From: Magnetospirillum molischianum DSM 120
GTDB taxonomy: Bacteria > Pseudomonadota > Alphaproteobacteria > Rhodospirillales > Magnetospirillaceae
Direction of reading: 5' to 3'
NCBI RefSeq assembly: GCF_000294655.1
Contig: NZ_CAHP01000013.1
Span: 17,023-81,022, forward strand
Length of the DNA stretch: 64,000 nucleotides
Numbering within the stretch: the first letter of the stretch is position 1; each line of letters begins with the position of its first letter. The position numbers and the translations under genes were made by a program. Under the pieces are notes generated by a model that saw only the letters and a list, made by a program, of their open reading frames with translations, was not told the origin of the DNA and ran no database searches. Of this stretch, positions 9,040-18,683 are shown one piece after another.

Positions 9040-9530
9040 CTGGCTGAGATGCGAGGACGGAATGGTCGTTCAGCATGGGTTCTGGGATATCGAGCATCGT
9101 CTGTCGGAATTATCGGCCGAGGGTGGTCAACCATCCGATACTGCGCTCGACGACCCAACGGCGAGTGTTTGATCCACGGCCAGCGCTTGCGGATGGCGTC
9201 GAGAATAGGCATGGCTCCGGCACTGTCCGAAATATCCGCTGTGGTCAGGTTCACGGCAAGCAATCGCCCGTCGGTATCCACCGCGATGTGCCGTTTGCGG
9301 CCGACGACCTTTTTCCCCGCGTCATAACCGCGCTTGTCGGCCATAGGGGCCTTGACGTCATGGATGGTGCGGAACAGCAGGAAGCGCACGAAACGCCGAA
9401 ACCACCAATAGACCGTCTGCCACGACGGAAAATGCACCGGCAGCATTCGCCACTCGCAGCCAGACCTCACCATGTAGCGCAAAGCGCTCACCACCTCGCT
9501 CGAACTCAAGTCGTTTTTTAAGCGGATACG
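9040..9530 (-). pseudogene. Decayed IS5-family (IS402/IS1031-like) transposase
   Basis: Minus-strand reading gives unmistakable transposase pieces: ALRYMVRSGCEWRMLP, FPSWQTVYWWFRRFVR, GYDAGKKVVGRKRHIAVDT and LTTADISDSAGA. Two defects are visible. In frame, FRTIHD joins directly to VKAP, where intact relatives have about 25 more residues including the region of the first catalytic Asp. After RKRWPWIKHS the frame is lost, and the conserved RRWVVERSIGWL of the C-terminal catalytic motif appears in another frame at about 9120-9165. The N-terminal reading has no proper start either. No clear terminal inverted repeats were found. The copy is inactive and sits between czcA and prpC. Confidence 0.85.
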
Positions 9531-9539
9531 ATCTCCCGC

Positions 9540-9574
9540 CCCCTCGCGCCGGTTGGGTTCAGAGACGCGAGGGG
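9540..9574 (-). terminator. Possible hairpin terminator downstream of prpC
   Basis: Arms CCCCTCGCG (9540-9548) and CGCGAGGGG (9566-9574) are perfectly complementary with a 17-nt loop. It lies about 55 nt beyond the prpC stop in the direction of prp transcription, and there is no T-run. Placement supports a terminator or 3' stabiliser for the prp operon. Confidence 0.4.
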
Positions 9575-9629
9575 ACGGGGAATATCCGGCCGACCCGGCG
9601 CGGGAACGGGCAAGCCGAATTAGAGGCGT

Positions 9630-10772
9630 CTATCCGGCCAGACGTGAGGCTGGAGCGGGCACGGTGCGCTGCTCCGCCCCGCTATAGGCACTGAGCGGAC
9701 GGATCAGCGAGTTGGACTCGATCTGCTCGATGATATGGGCGGTCCAGCCCGTAATCCGGCTCATCACGAAAATCGGGGTGAACATCGGAATGTCGAACCC
9801 CATCAGGTAATAAGCCGGGCCGGTAGGGAAATCGAGATTGGGGTGGATGCCCTTTTCCTCGATCATCGTCCGTTCCAGGGCGTCGTACATCTCGACCCAT
9901 TTTTGCCCGTGCTTCTTGGCGGCCATCGCCAGAAACGCCTGCTTCATGGTGGGAACGCGGGAATCGCCGTGTTTGTAGACCCGGTGGCCGAACCCCATCA
10001 CCTTGCGCCGGGTCGCCAGGGCATCGCGTAGCCAGTCACCGGCCCGGATCGGATCGCCAATCTCCAGCATCATGTGCATCACTGCCTCGTTGGCCCCGCC
10101 ATGCAGCGAGCCCTTCAGCGCGCCAATCGCAGCAGTCACCGCGCTGTAGATGTCGGACAGGGTTGAGGTCACGACTCGGGCGGTAAAGGTCGAGGCGTTG
10201 AAGCTGTGTTCGGCGTAGAGGATCAGCGACACCTCGAAGCAGCGCACCGTTTCGGGCTCGGGCACCGCGCCAAAGCACATGTGAAAGAAGTTTTCGGCAA
10301 AGCCCAGCGCAGGATCAGGGGGGATGCGGTCGAGACCGCGACGGCGGCGGTAATCGAACGCCACCACCGTCGGCAGCTTGGCCATCATCGTCAACGCCTT
10401 GACCAGATTGGCACGAGGATCGTTGTTTTCCGAGGAGGGGTCCTCAGCCCCCAGCGCGCTGATCGCGGTACGCAACGTATCCATCGGATGGCAGCTATCC
10501 GGCAGGCGGCCGAGCAGCGAAATCATGCTGCGGCTCAGTTCGCGCTGCGCCCGCTCCCGTTCCATGAAGCGACGAAGCTGGTCGGCATTGGGCAAATCGC
10601 CGTGCCAGATCAGATAGGCCACTTCCTCGAAACAACAATTCGCCGCCAGATCCTGAACCGGATAGCCGCGATAGGTCAGCGAATTGCTCTCCTCCATCAC
10701 CTTCGAGATTGCCGTGGTATCGACGACCACACCGGCCAGACCTTTGCGAATTTCAACATCCTGGGCGTTCAT
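9630..10772 (-). CDS. prpC: 2-methylcitrate synthase
   Basis: This citrate-synthase-family enzyme (380 residues) condenses propionyl-CoA with oxaloacetate to 2-methylcitrate, the entry step of the methylcitrate cycle. Conserved parts are LTYRGYPVQDLA near residues 32-43, the catalytic His loop GSLHGGANEAVM, GFGHRVYKHGDSR, and the C-terminal LDFPTGPAYYLMGF with the catalytic Asp. Short length and the KGLAGVVVDTTAIS opening match PrpC and small (type II) citrate synthases rather than the housekeeping GltA. It is the third gene of a thioesterase-prpD-prpB-prpC run, 22 nt after prpB. The operon context makes methylcitrate synthase the best call, though activity with acetyl-CoA is likely too. Confidence 0.9.
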   Translation of the reverse strand: MNAQDVEIRKGLAGVVVDTTAISKVMEESNSLTYRGYPVQDLAANCCFEEVAYLIWHGDLPNADQLRRFMERERAQRELSRSMISLLGRLPDSCHPMDTLRTAISALGAEDPSSENNDPRANLVKALTMMAKLPTVVAFDYRRRRGLDRIPPDPALGFAENFFHMCFGAVPEPETVRCFEVSLILYAEHSFNASTFTARVVTSTLSDIYSAVTAAIGALKGSLHGGANEAVMHMMLEIGDPIRAGDWLRDALATRRKVMGFGHRVYKHGDSRVPTMKQAFLAMAAKKHGQKWVEMYDALERTMIEEKGIHPNLDFPTGPAYYLMGFDIPMFTPIFVMSRITGWTAHIIEQIESNSLIRPLSAYSGAEQRTVPAPASRLAG

Positions 10773-10794
10773 TGACGGGCCTCCCTGTTTTTCT

Positions 10795-11688
10795 TTAGAT
10801 GTGGAAATTGAAAATGCTGGAATCGAAGCGGTTGTAATCCTCGTAGCCGAGCAGTTCGTAGAGACGGGCGCGGTGCTGCATCCGGTCGAGGATGCTTTCC
10901 TGGCTGCCTTCGATCTGAAGGGTCTTCAAGCCCACTTCGGCCGCTCCCATCGCGAGGCGCAGCAGGGTGACCGGATAAATCACCATGTTGATCCCCAGAT
11001 TTTGAAGCGTGCGAGCGGAGAGCAGCTTCGACTTGCCGAACTCGGTCATGTTGGCCAGCAGCGGTGCCGGAATAGCGCGACGAAACGCTTCGAACTCACG
11101 CTCATCGGCCATCGCCTCGGCAAAGATCATGTCGGCCCCAGCGTCGAGATAGGCCTTGGCCCGCTCAATCGCCGCATCCAGCCCCTCGATGGCGCGGGCG
11201 TCGGTGCGGGCGCACAGCACGAAATCGGGATCGCGCCGGGCCGAGGCGGCGGCTTTGATCCGCCGAACCATCTCGCCGGTTTCGACCACCGCTTTGTTAT
11301 CAAGATGGCCACACCGCTTCGGGTTGACCTGATCCTCGATGTGACATCCGGCCAGCCCCAGATCCTCCAGCATCCGGATGGTGCGGGCGGCATTCATCGG
11401 CTCGCCGAAACCGGTATCGACATCGATCAGGCTGGGCAGGTCGGTGACGCGGGCGATCTGGTGGCCGCGCTGCGACACTTCGGACAGGGTGGTGAGGCCG
11501 ATATCGGGTAGCCCGAGGTCGGCCGATAGCACCGCGCCGGAAATATAAATTCCATCGAAGCCCTGCTCCTCGATCAGCATCGCCGTCAGCGGCGAGAACG
11601 CGCCGGGAAAGCGTTGCAGCTTGCCCGAGGCCAGACCGGAGCGGAACGCCTGTCGCTTTTCCTTCGGCGTCGCAGTGGAATGCAGCAT
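10795..11688 (-). CDS. prpB: Methylisocitrate lyase
   Basis: PrpB splits 2-methylisocitrate into pyruvate and succinate, the last step of the methylcitrate cycle. The 297-residue protein belongs to the isocitrate lyase/PEP mutase superfamily: SGAVLSADLGLPDIGL near 50-64, the metal-binding DVDTGFGEP near 89-97, HIEDQVNPKRCGH with catalytic Cys126, and FAEA near the C-terminal half. Residue count is typical. Its start codon shares one base with the prpD stop (TAATG at 11690-11686), so translation is probably coupled. The sequence begins [19 protein letters not shown], without a signal peptide, as expected of a cytosolic enzyme. Confidence 0.93.
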   Translation of the reverse strand: MLHSTATPKEKRQAFRSGLASGKLQRFPGAFSPLTAMLIEEQGFDGIYISGAVLSADLGLPDIGLTTLSEVSQRGHQIARVTDLPSLIDVDTGFGEPMNAARTIRMLEDLGLAGCHIEDQVNPKRCGHLDNKAVVETGEMVRRIKAAASARRDPDFVLCARTDARAIEGLDAAIERAKAYLDAGADMIFAEAMADEREFEAFRRAIPAPLLANMTEFGKSKLLSARTLQNLGINMVIYPVTLLRLAMGAAEVGLKTLQIEGSQESILDRMQHRARLYELLGYEDYNRFDSSIFNFHI

Positions 11689-13190
11689 TAGAAAATCCCT
11701 CTTGAAACAACCGTCCCCAGACGAGACGGATCGACGGTGAAGGTCAGCCCGGCCAAATCCCCCGCCCCAAGCTCGGGCAGGCGCTGAACATGGACGAGAA
11801 AACGGTCCTGCTCCGCGTCCGGGACGATGCCTTGGGCCAGGGTGCGAAACTTGGCGATATAGTGTTCGCGGCCAAATGGACGCGCACCCAGCGGATGAGC
11901 ATCGGCAACCGCCAGTTCATCGACCAGGACCGTTCCATCGGTCATCGTCACCACCACGCGGCCCCCAAAGGCTTTTTCGTTGGGATCGCTCGAATGGTAG
12001 CGCTGGGTCCACGCCGAATCTTCCAAAGTACGGATCTTGTGCCACAACCGCACGGTATCGGGACGGGCGGCGCGCTCGGGAGCATAGGAGCGTTCGTGGT
12101 GCCAGCCGCCGTCCTGCAACGCCACCGCGAAGATGTACATGATCGAATGGTCGAGTGTTTCCCGGCTGGCGGTCGGGTCCATCTTCTGCGGGTCGCGGGC
12201 GCCGGTGCCGATCACATGATGGGTGTGATGGCTGGTGTGGATCACGATACTGTCCACCTGATCGAAATCGCCGATGCGCGGGCCTAAGCGGCGGGCGAGA
12301 TCGATCAGCGCCTGACTCTGATATTCCGCTGAATATTCCTTGGTGTAGGTGTCGAGGATCGCCCGCTTGGCCTCGCCCGCCTCCGGCAAAGGCACCTGAT
12401 ATTCGGCCTTGGCCCCTTCCAGCATCCAGGCGATGAATCCGTCTTCGCCCTCGTAGATCGGAGACGGCGCACCTTCACCACGCATCGCCCGATCGACCGC
12501 CTCGACCGCCATCTTACCCGCGAAGGCTGGGGCATAGGCTTTCCAACTGGAAATTTCGCCCTTGCGCGATTGTCGGGTCGTGGTGGTGACATGCAGGGCC
12601 TGCTGCACTGCCTGAAAGATGATGTCGGTCGGCAAACCGAGCAACGTTCCGATCCCCGCCGCCGCCGAAGGCCCCAAATGGGCGATATGGTCGATCTTGC
12701 GCTTGTGCAGACAGATACCCTTGACCAGATCGACCTGGATTTCATAGCCGGTGGCGATGCCCCGGATCAGATCGGCCCCGCTACGGCCGCAATGCTGGGC
12801 CACCGCCAGGATCGGCGGGATATTGTCGCCGGGATGGGAATAGTCGGCGGCAAGAAAGGTGTCGTGGAAGTCGAGTTCACGCACCGCGACCCCGTTGGCC
12901 CAGGCGGCCCAGTCCGGCGACACCCGCTGCTCGGATGCCAAACCGAATAGCGTAGAACCGGGCGCATAGGGGTGAGCCAGCGCCTGAGCACGGGCATTGA
13001 CAACCGGGCGGCGAGCCAACGAGGCAGCAGCAACGGCGGCATTGTCGATGATCCGGTTGACGATCATCGCGGCAACGTCGTCTTCGACCGCGACCGGATC
13101 GGCGGCGATTTCGGCGATCTTCCACGCCAGTTGATCCTCGCGCCGCAAGGGTTCTTCGGATCGGTAGGGTCTGACCAGATGGGTCTTCAT
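11688..13190 (-). CDS. prpD: 2-methylcitrate dehydratase (MmgE/PrpD family)
   Basis: A 500-residue MmgE/PrpD-family dehydratase that converts 2-methylcitrate to 2-methyl-cis-aconitate. Typical segments are [25 protein letters not shown] near 98-122, the basic [16 protein letters not shown] loop, and the C-terminal [22 protein letters not shown] at 13190 is preferred over the GTG one codon upstream because it forms TGATG with the thioesterase stop, matching the tight packing of this operon. It is followed by prpB with a 1-nt overlap. Together prpB, prpC and prpD supply most of the cycle; the aconitase-type hydration step must be encoded elsewhere. Confidence 0.93.
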   Translation of the reverse strand: MKTHLVRPYRSEEPLRREDQLAWKIAEIAADPVAVEDDVAAMIVNRIIDNAAVAAASLARRPVVNARAQALAHPYAPGSTLFGLASEQRVSPDWAAWANGVAVRELDFHDTFLAADYSHPGDNIPPILAVAQHCGRSGADLIRGIATGYEIQVDLVKGICLHKRKIDHIAHLGPSAAAGIGTLLGLPTDIIFQAVQQALHVTTTTRQSRKGEISSWKAYAPAFAGKMAVEAVDRAMRGEGAPSPIYEGEDGFIAWMLEGAKAEYQVPLPEAGEAKRAILDTYTKEYSAEYQSQALIDLARRLGPRIGDFDQVDSIVIHTSHHTHHVIGTGARDPQKMDPTASRETLDHSIMYIFAVALQDGGWHHERSYAPERAARPDTVRLWHKIRTLEDSAWTQRYHSSDPNEKAFGGRVVVTMTDGTVLVDELAVADAHPLGARPFGREHYIAKFRTLAQGIVPDAEQDRFLVHVQRLPELGAGDLAGLTFTVDPSRLGTVVSRGIF

Positions 13191-13666
13191 CACGCGTCCT
13201 TGTTGATTGACTGAGTCGAAACGGCGGCAACAGGCACAGGGCGGCCATCGGCATCGACCGCGACCATCACGAAACAGCCCTGGATGGCGAGGCAGCGTTC
13301 GCCACTGACCGGAGATTCCGCATGCATCTCGACCACAACGGTCATCGAGCTGCGGCCGATCCGCTCGACCCGAGCGACCAGTTCGACCATCTGGCCGACC
13401 TTGACCGGGACACGGAAATCGATCCGTTCGGACGCCGCCATCACCACCGCATGACGTGCGGCACGGGTGGCGGCGACGAAGGCCGCCTTGCCCATCAGGT
13501 TCAGCGCGGTTCCGCCGAACAGGGTTCCGTAATGATTGGCCTGTTCGGGAAAGATCATTTCCACGAACCGGCTTTCGGGAAATCCGGGAAGAACCACGCC
13601 GTCACCGCCTTTGCCTGAAAGAGAGAGGGCTTGCCGCCCGCTCTGAACATTTGCAATTCTACGCAT
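13190..13666 (-). CDS. Acyl-CoA thioesterase, hotdog fold (YciA-like)
   Basis: The core motif [35 protein letters not shown] is that of YciA/Acot hexameric hotdog thioesterases, which hydrolyse acyl-CoA to free acid and CoA; the Asn and Gly-rich helix form the active site. As first gene of the prp operon it could relieve toxic propionyl-CoA build-up, which is inferred from context. The start is uncertain. The open frame reaches 13747, but that would run through the operator-like repeats and into the divergent regulator's leader. ATG at 13666 (MRRIANVQ) or GTG at 13597 (after AAAGG) are more sensible. The stop overlaps the prpD start. Confidence 0.78.
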   Translation of the reverse strand: MRRIANVQSGRQALSLSGKGGDGVVLPGFPESRFVEMIFPEQANHYGTLFGGTALNLMGKAAFVAATRAARHAVVMAASERIDFRVPVKVGQMVELVARVERIGRSSMTVVVEMHAESPVSGERCLAIQGCFVMVAVDADGRPVPVAAVSTQSINKDA

Positions 13667-13700
13667 CGGAGAACGGCGCATAACCCCTGAAAAGGCGGAG

Positions 13701-13740
13701 TTTTGCGAGCGAACTTCGGACGTTTTGCGAATATTGCGAA
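13701..13740. promoter_or_regulatory. Candidate ScfR/PccR operators between the prp operon and its regulator
   Basis: A tandem repeat TTGCGAA-TA-TTGCGAA lies at 13725-13740, and a third TTTTGCGA copy starts at 13701; TTTGCAA appears further into the thioesterase leader near 13650. Regulators of the short-chain fatty acyl-CoA family are known to bind TTTGC-type sequences beside propionate genes. The repeats sit immediately before the divergent regulator start at 13753. The repeats are seen directly; the binding is an inference. Confidence 0.5.
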
Positions 13741-13752
13741 GGATCATGACGG

Positions 13753-15180
13753 ATGCGGAAGGCGTATATGGGGGCGCGGTTGCAGCGGCTGCGCGAAGAG
13801 CGGGGGATGACCCAGGCGACGCTGGCCCGCACGTTGGGACTATCGCCCAGCTATCTCAACCAGCTTGAACGTAATCAGCGTCCTTTGACCGTGCCGGTGC
13901 TGTTAAAGATCAACGCGGCGCTGGGGATTGACGTTCAGTTGTTCTCGGAAGACGAAGAGGCGCGGCTGATCGCCGATCTGCGCGAAGCTCTGGCGGAGTC
14001 CGGGACCGGCGAGACAATCCCGCTTGGCGATATCAAAAGCCTTGTTTCGGGCTTACCGACGATCGGACGCGCGCTGGTCGCCCTGCACCAGCGTGGCCGC
14101 GCCACCGACGACCGTCTGGTCGCTCTGGCCGCCAGCCTTGGCACCCCGGCAGATCACCTGACAGCGGCGGCTCGTCCGGCGATGCCGTATGAAGCAGTTC
14201 GCGACTATTTCTATGACCGCCACAACCACGTCGCCGAGTTGGACGAAGCCGCCGAACAACTGGTCGAAGCGCACAGATTATCTGTTGGAGCCATGGATGA
14301 CGGACTGGAACGGTTGCTGCTCGACCGCCACCACATCCGCACCCAGATCCCCGTAGAGGGCGATCTGCCCCCCGGCGAACACCGCCGCTTCGATTCAGAT
14401 CAGCGGGTTCTCCGCCTGTCGCGTTCGCTTCATCCAGGACAGCGCGCCTTTCAGATGGCGACCCAATTAGCCTTTCTGGAGCAGGCGAATCTGATCGACC
14501 GGCTAACCGACTCGCCGCGTCTATCCGGGACCGAATCGCGGTCCCTGGCCCGGATCGGACTGGCTAATTACTATGCCGGGGCCGTCTTGCTGCCCTATCG
14601 CGATTTCCTCGCGGCAGCGGAATCGCTGCACTACGATATCGACCTGCTGGGGGCGAAGTTCGGGGTCGGCTTCGAAACGGTGTGCCACCGCCTCTCTACC
14701 CTGCAACGTCCGAACGCACGTGGTGTGCCGTTCTTTTTCGTCCGGGTTGACCGTGCGGGTAACATCTCGAAGCGGCAATCGGCCACTGATTTCCACTTCT
14801 CCCGCGTCGGCGGCACCTGTCCGCTGTGGAACGTCTATGAAGCGTTCACCAGCCCTGACCGCATCCTGACCCAATTGGCCCAAATGCCCGACGGCCGGAC
14901 CTATCTGTGGATCGCCCGCACGGTGGCGCGGAATACGGGCGGCTATGGCCGTCCGGGCAAGACCTTTGCCATCGGGCTGGGCTGCGACCTGCGCCATGCC
15001 GGGAGACTGGTCTATGCTCGCGGCCTCGATCTTGCCGACCCTGCCGCCGCGATTCCAATCGGCGCGGGCTGCAAGGTCTGCGAGCGGCCGTCCTGTCCGC
15101 AGCGCGCCTTTCCGCCGATTGGCCGACCCCTGCTGGTCGATGAGCGCCGCAGCCAGTTCGACCCCTATCCGGCGGCATGA
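13753..15180 (+). CDS. Short-chain fatty acyl-CoA regulator (ScfR/PccR type), XRE family
   Basis: A 475-residue transcription factor. Residues about 6-62 are a Cro/XRE helix-turn-helix (RLREERGMTQATLARTLGLSPSYLNQLERN). A middle part resembles the ImmA/IrrE-like DUF955 region (LANYYAGAVLLPYRDFLAAA with GVGFETVCHRL). The C-terminal DUF2083 domain ends with a four-cysteine-like patch (CKVCERPSCPQRAFP) that may hold a metal or Fe-S centre. This layout defines ScfR proteins such as PccR, RamB and MccR, which sense acyl-CoA and control propionyl-CoA or glyoxylate pathways. Divergence from the prp operon makes propionyl-CoA control the natural role. It starts 6 bp past a TTGCGAA repeat pair, so autoregulation is likely. 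Confidence 0.85.
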   Translation: MRKAYMGARLQRLREERGMTQATLARTLGLSPSYLNQLERNQRPLTVPVLLKINAALGIDVQLFSEDEEARLIADLREALAESGTGETIPLGDIKSLVSGLPTIGRALVALHQRGRATDDRLVALAASLGTPADHLTAAARPAMPYEAVRDYFYDRHNHVAELDEAAEQLVEAHRLSVGAMDDGLERLLLDRHHIRTQIPVEGDLPPGEHRRFDSDQRVLRLSRSLHPGQRAFQMATQLAFLEQANLIDRLTDSPRLSGTESRSLARIGLANYYAGAVLLPYRDFLAAAESLHYDIDLLGAKFGVGFETVCHRLSTLQRPNARGVPFFFVRVDRAGNISKRQSATDFHFSRVGGTCPLWNVYEAFTSPDRILTQLAQMPDGRTYLWIARTVARNTGGYGRPGKTFAIGLGCDLRHAGRLVYARGLDLADPAAAIPIGAGCKVCERPSCPQRAFPPIGRPLLVDERRSQFDPYPAA

Positions 15181-15191
15181 CCCCTATAAAA

Positions 15192-15223
15192 TCGAGGGTC
15201 GGAGGTTTCCCTCCAACCCTCGA
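15192..15223. terminator. Bidirectional hairpin between scfR-type regulator and metE
   Basis: TCGAGGGTCGGAGG (15192-15205) pairs with CCTCCAACCCTCGA (15210-15223) with one C-A mismatch and a 4-nt loop. It lies 12 nt after the regulator stop and 58 nt past the metE stop, between convergent genes, so it can serve both. No T-tract follows on either strand. Confidence 0.65.
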
Positions 15224-15280
15224 CTCCTGCCAGACCCCGCCGTGTGCGTTCCCACCACCCGTCGGAAACCGGCAATCCGA

Positions 15281-17563
15281 TCAGGCCAGATCGGCCCGCA
15301 GGCGATGGGCCGCCTCGACCATGTTCACCAGCGAGGAAATCACTTCTCCCCACCCCCGCGTCTTCAGGCCGCAATCGGGATTGACCCACAGACGTTCGGC
15401 GGGAACCCGCTTGGCCGCCAGCTCGATCAGGGCAACCATGTGATCGACCTCGGGAATGTTGGGCGAGTGAATATCATAGACGCCCGGCCCGATCTCGTTC
15501 GGGTAGGCGAAATCGACGAAGGCGTCGAGCAACTCCATATCCGAGCGCGAGGTCTCGATCGTCACCACGTCGGCATCCATCGCGGCAACCGAAGCAATGA
15601 TATCGTTGAACTCGGAATAGCACATATGGGTATGGATCTGGGTTTCGTCGGCGACCCCGGAGGCGGTCAGGCGGAAAGCGCGAACCGTCCAGTCGAGATA
15701 AGTCTGCCAGTCCCGCCGCCGCAGCGGTAATCCTTCACGGAACGCGGCTTCATCGATCTGGATGATACGGATGCCCGCTTTCTCCAAATCGAGCACCTCG
15801 TCGCGCAACGCCAAAGCAAGCTGCTGGCATGTCGCCGAGCGGGGCTGATCGTCGCGAACGAACGACCAGTTCAGTACGGTGATCGGCCCGGTCAGCATTC
15901 CCTTCATCGGCTTGGTCGTCAGCGATTGGGCATGAACCGCCCAGGCCACCGTCATCGGCGCGGGACGAGTCACGTCGCCATAGATGATCGGCGGCTTGAC
16001 GCAACGCGAACCATAGGATTGCACCCAGCCATTCTGGGTAAAGGCAAACCCGTCAAGCTGCTCGCCGAAATATTCAACCATGTCATTGCGTTCCGGCTCG
16101 CCGTGAACCAGAACGTCGAGACCGATATCTTCCTGCTTGCGCACCACCAAGGCGATTTCGTCCTGCATCCGCTGGACATACTCGGCCTCGGACAGAGTCC
16201 CGGCCTTGAAATCCCGGCGGGTGGCGCGGATCGCGGCGGTTTGCGGGAACGAACCGATCGTGGTGGTCGGAAACGGCGGCAGCTTCAGCCATGCTTTCTG
16301 TTTCGCGGCCCGGATCGGATAAGAAGACTGGCGATGCAACATCGCATCCGTCACCGCGTTCAATCGGGCCGTCACCTCGGGGCGATGAATGCGCGGCGAG
16401 GCCCGCCGGGCGGAAAGCGCCTCACGCGATGGGCGCAGCAACTCGGTTGCCGCCGCTCCGCCCTGGTCGAGAGCCTGCTTCAGAGTCTGAAGCTCGCCCA
16501 GCTTCTGCACCGCGAAAGCCAGCCACGACCGCAAATCCGGCTCCAACGCGGTCTCTTCCGCCAGATCGACCGGGACATGCAACAGCGAGCAGGATGGAGC
16601 CAACCACAGCCGATCGCCCAACACCCCCCGGATCAACCGCACCCGCTCCAGCGCCGCATCGAGATCGGTGCGCCAGATGTTGCGGCCGTCGATCAGGCCG
16701 ACCGACAGGATTTTTGGGGAATCCAGCCGGGCGGCGACAGCTTCGGCCTCGATTCCGCTCCGCACCGCGTCGATGTGGAGTCCATCGACCGGCAGATCGG
16801 CGGCGATCTTTAGAGCGTCATCCAGCGGACCGAAATAGGTGGCAAGCAGAACCTTCAGCCCCTCGACCCGCAACGCCGCGTAGGTCGGGGCGTAAATGTC
16901 CTTCCAGGTCTGAGGCAAATCGAGCGCCAGGGCCGGTTCGTCGATCTGGACCCATTCGACCCCCAGCCGTTTCAGTTCGGACAGGATATCGCGATAGACC
17001 GGCAGCAGGGAGGGCAGCAGATCAAGGCGGTCAAACGGCTCGCCTTTGACCTTGCCCAGCCACAGCCAGGTCAGCGGGCCGAGCAGGACCGGCTTGGCCT
17101 TATGACCCAGCTCGGTTGCCTCGGCAACCTCGTCAAACAGCTTCTCGGAGGCGAGCCGGAAGGTCTGCCCGGCATGAAGCTCCGGCACGATATAATGGTA
17201 GTTGGTGTCGAACCACTTGGTCATTTCGCAAGCGGGCACAGGAACACCAGTGGGCGCGCGGCCCCGCGCCATGCGGAACATCGTGTCGAGATCGACCCGT
17301 TCGCCCGACCAACCAAAGCGTGGCGGCACCGCGCCTAGCATCGCCGACTGGTCCAGCACATGGTCGTACCACGAGAAATCGCCGACCGTGACCATATCGA
17401 GCCCCGAAGCCGCTTGCCGGGTCCAGGCGGCGGCGCGCAAATCCCGTCCGGTCGCAGCCAGGGTCGCGGCGTCGATCTCGCCCTGCCAATAGCTTTCAAC
17501 GGCTTTTTTCAGTTCGCGCCGGGGGCCGATGCGCGGAAATCCGAGAACGTGACTGACGGTCAT
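15281..17563 (-). CDS. metE: Cobalamin-independent methionine synthase
   Basis: MetE transfers a methyl group from 5-methyltetrahydropteroyl-tri-L-glutamate to homocysteine in the cytosol, the last step of methionine synthesis. The 760-residue length is standard. It opens with the conserved [16 protein letters not shown]. The C-terminal catalytic half has [14 protein letters not shown], the zinc ligands in HTHMCYSEF (His and Cys near 645 and 647) and [11 protein letters not shown] (Cys near 730). Stop lies close to the shared hairpin at 15192-15223. It is transcribed divergently from metR, the usual regulatory pair. Since a B12-dependent MetH may also exist in such organisms, MetE would serve when cobalamin is scarce; that is not visible here. 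Confidence 0.96.
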   Translation of the reverse strand: MTVSHVLGFPRIGPRRELKKAVESYWQGEIDAATLAATGRDLRAAAWTRQAASGLDMVTVGDFSWYDHVLDQSAMLGAVPPRFGWSGERVDLDTMFRMARGRAPTGVPVPACEMTKWFDTNYHYIVPELHAGQTFRLASEKLFDEVAEATELGHKAKPVLLGPLTWLWLGKVKGEPFDRLDLLPSLLPVYRDILSELKRLGVEWVQIDEPALALDLPQTWKDIYAPTYAALRVEGLKVLLATYFGPLDDALKIAADLPVDGLHIDAVRSGIEAEAVAARLDSPKILSVGLIDGRNIWRTDLDAALERVRLIRGVLGDRLWLAPSCSLLHVPVDLAEETALEPDLRSWLAFAVQKLGELQTLKQALDQGGAAATELLRPSREALSARRASPRIHRPEVTARLNAVTDAMLHRQSSYPIRAAKQKAWLKLPPFPTTTIGSFPQTAAIRATRRDFKAGTLSEAEYVQRMQDEIALVVRKQEDIGLDVLVHGEPERNDMVEYFGEQLDGFAFTQNGWVQSYGSRCVKPPIIYGDVTRPAPMTVAWAVHAQSLTTKPMKGMLTGPITVLNWSFVRDDQPRSATCQQLALALRDEVLDLEKAGIRIIQIDEAAFREGLPLRRRDWQTYLDWTVRAFRLTASGVADETQIHTHMCYSEFNDIIASVAAMDADVVTIETSRSDMELLDAFVDFAYPNEIGPGVYDIHSPNIPEVDHMVALIELAAKRVPAERLWVNPDCGLKTRGWGEVISSLVNMVEAAHRLRADLA

Positions 17564-17699
17564 GGGACCAATCCCTAAAACTGATAGTGAATAGCGAGCC
17601 GGGATGATATGAGTCCGCCGAACCTTGATTCAATCTCATAGTTCTAATGATGATTATGAGTTTTTATAAAGATATTCGGTGCACGAAAGGACCGCCCCG
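17564..17699. promoter_or_regulatory. metE/metR divergent control region
   Basis: The 136-bp spacer must hold both promoters. A small perfect palindrome TTGATTCAA lies at 17625-17633, and ATGAG/CTCAT inverted copies flank it (17609-17613 and 17635-17639), with another ATGAG at 17656. These resemble, but do not match exactly, the TGAA-N5-TTCA operator of enteric MetR. GAAAGGA at 17684-17690 is the metR ribosome site. Confidence 0.35.
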
Positions 17700-18599
17700 A
17701 TGATCCTCGACACCCGTCATCTCCGTCTGATCAGCGCCATTGACGAAACCGGCAATCTGGCCCGCGCCGCCGATCGCCTCAACGTCACCCAATCGGCTTT
17801 ATCCCATCAGATCAAAGGGTTGGAGCAGGCTTTGGGGCTACCTCTGTTTCTGCGCAACAGCAAGCCGCTGCGCTTAACCACCGCTGGACGCAAGGTTTTG
17901 ATCTTCGCACGCAAGGTGCTGCCCGAGTTCCAAGACCTTGAATCCGAACTGAAGCGAATGGCAGAAGGCGAAACTGGTCGATTGTTCATCGCCATCGAAT
18001 GCCACGCCTGTTTCGAATGGCTGTTGCCGGTCCTGGAAAGCTTTCGGCGTAAATGGCCCGAGGTCGAAGTCGATATCCGCCTGGGTGCCAGCTTCGATGC
18101 CTTGCCCGCGTTGCAGCGGGGCGAGGTCGATCTGGTGGTTTCCTCCGATCCCGCCGATCAGAGCGATATCGCGTTTGAGCCACTCTTCGGCTACGAAGCG
18201 CTGGCGGTTATTTCACCAGCCCATACGCTGGCCGACAAACCGTTCCTGCTGCCCGAGGATCTGGCGGGCGAGACCCTGATCACCTATCCGGTCGATCGCT
18301 CCCGCCTTGATGTGTTCACCCTGTTCCTCCGTCCGGCTGGAATCGAACCCGCCGGAGTACGGCAGATCGAGCTGACGGCGGTGATCCTGCTCCTGGTCGC
18401 CAGCCAGCGCGGCATTGCCGTCCTGCCCGATTGGGTGATCCGCGAAACCGGACGGGAAAGCGGCCTTGCCGTTCGGCCTCTGACCGAAACCGGACTGCGA
18501 CGCACCCTGTTCGCCGCCGTGCGCAAAGGGGAAAGCGAAACCGCCTTCATGGCCGATTTCATCACCATCGCCCGCACGCGGGGCGTCGTCACGACATAG
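17700..18599 (+). CDS. metR: LysR-family activator of methionine genes
   Basis: A 299-residue LysR-type regulator. Residues 1-60 form the winged helix-turn-helix (RHLRLISAIDETGNLARAAD ... TQSALSHQIKGLE), and the remainder is a periplasmic-binding-like effector domain. IECHACFEWLLPVLESFR is typical of MetR, which uses homocysteine as coinducer. The ATG at 17700 follows GAAAGGA; the longer reading from GTG 17679 lacks a ribosome site. Divergent placement against metE is the classical arrangement and supports the assignment. It ends convergent with the chemoreceptor gene, 84 nt apart. Confidence 0.9.
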   Translation: MILDTRHLRLISAIDETGNLARAADRLNVTQSALSHQIKGLEQALGLPLFLRNSKPLRLTTAGRKVLIFARKVLPEFQDLESELKRMAEGETGRLFIAIECHACFEWLLPVLESFRRKWPEVEVDIRLGASFDALPALQRGEVDLVVSSDPADQSDIAFEPLFGYEALAVISPAHTLADKPFLLPEDLAGETLITYPVDRSRLDVFTLFLRPAGIEPAGVRQIELTAVILLLVASQRGIAVLPDWVIRETGRESGLAVRPLTETGLRRTLFAAVRKGESETAFMADFITIARTRGVVTT

Positions 18600-18683
18600 A
18601 AGGCTCGCCGGGGGCTCGGGTGCCCTCTCCTCGTTCGCAGACTCTGTCGACATTCGATAGCGGACCTTTCTGGACTCCATTTC

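Noticed and set aside
17565..17690. A canonical MetR operator TGAA-N5-TTCA
   Set aside because: Only partial or shorter palindromes occur, so it was listed as a low-confidence control region rather than a defined site.
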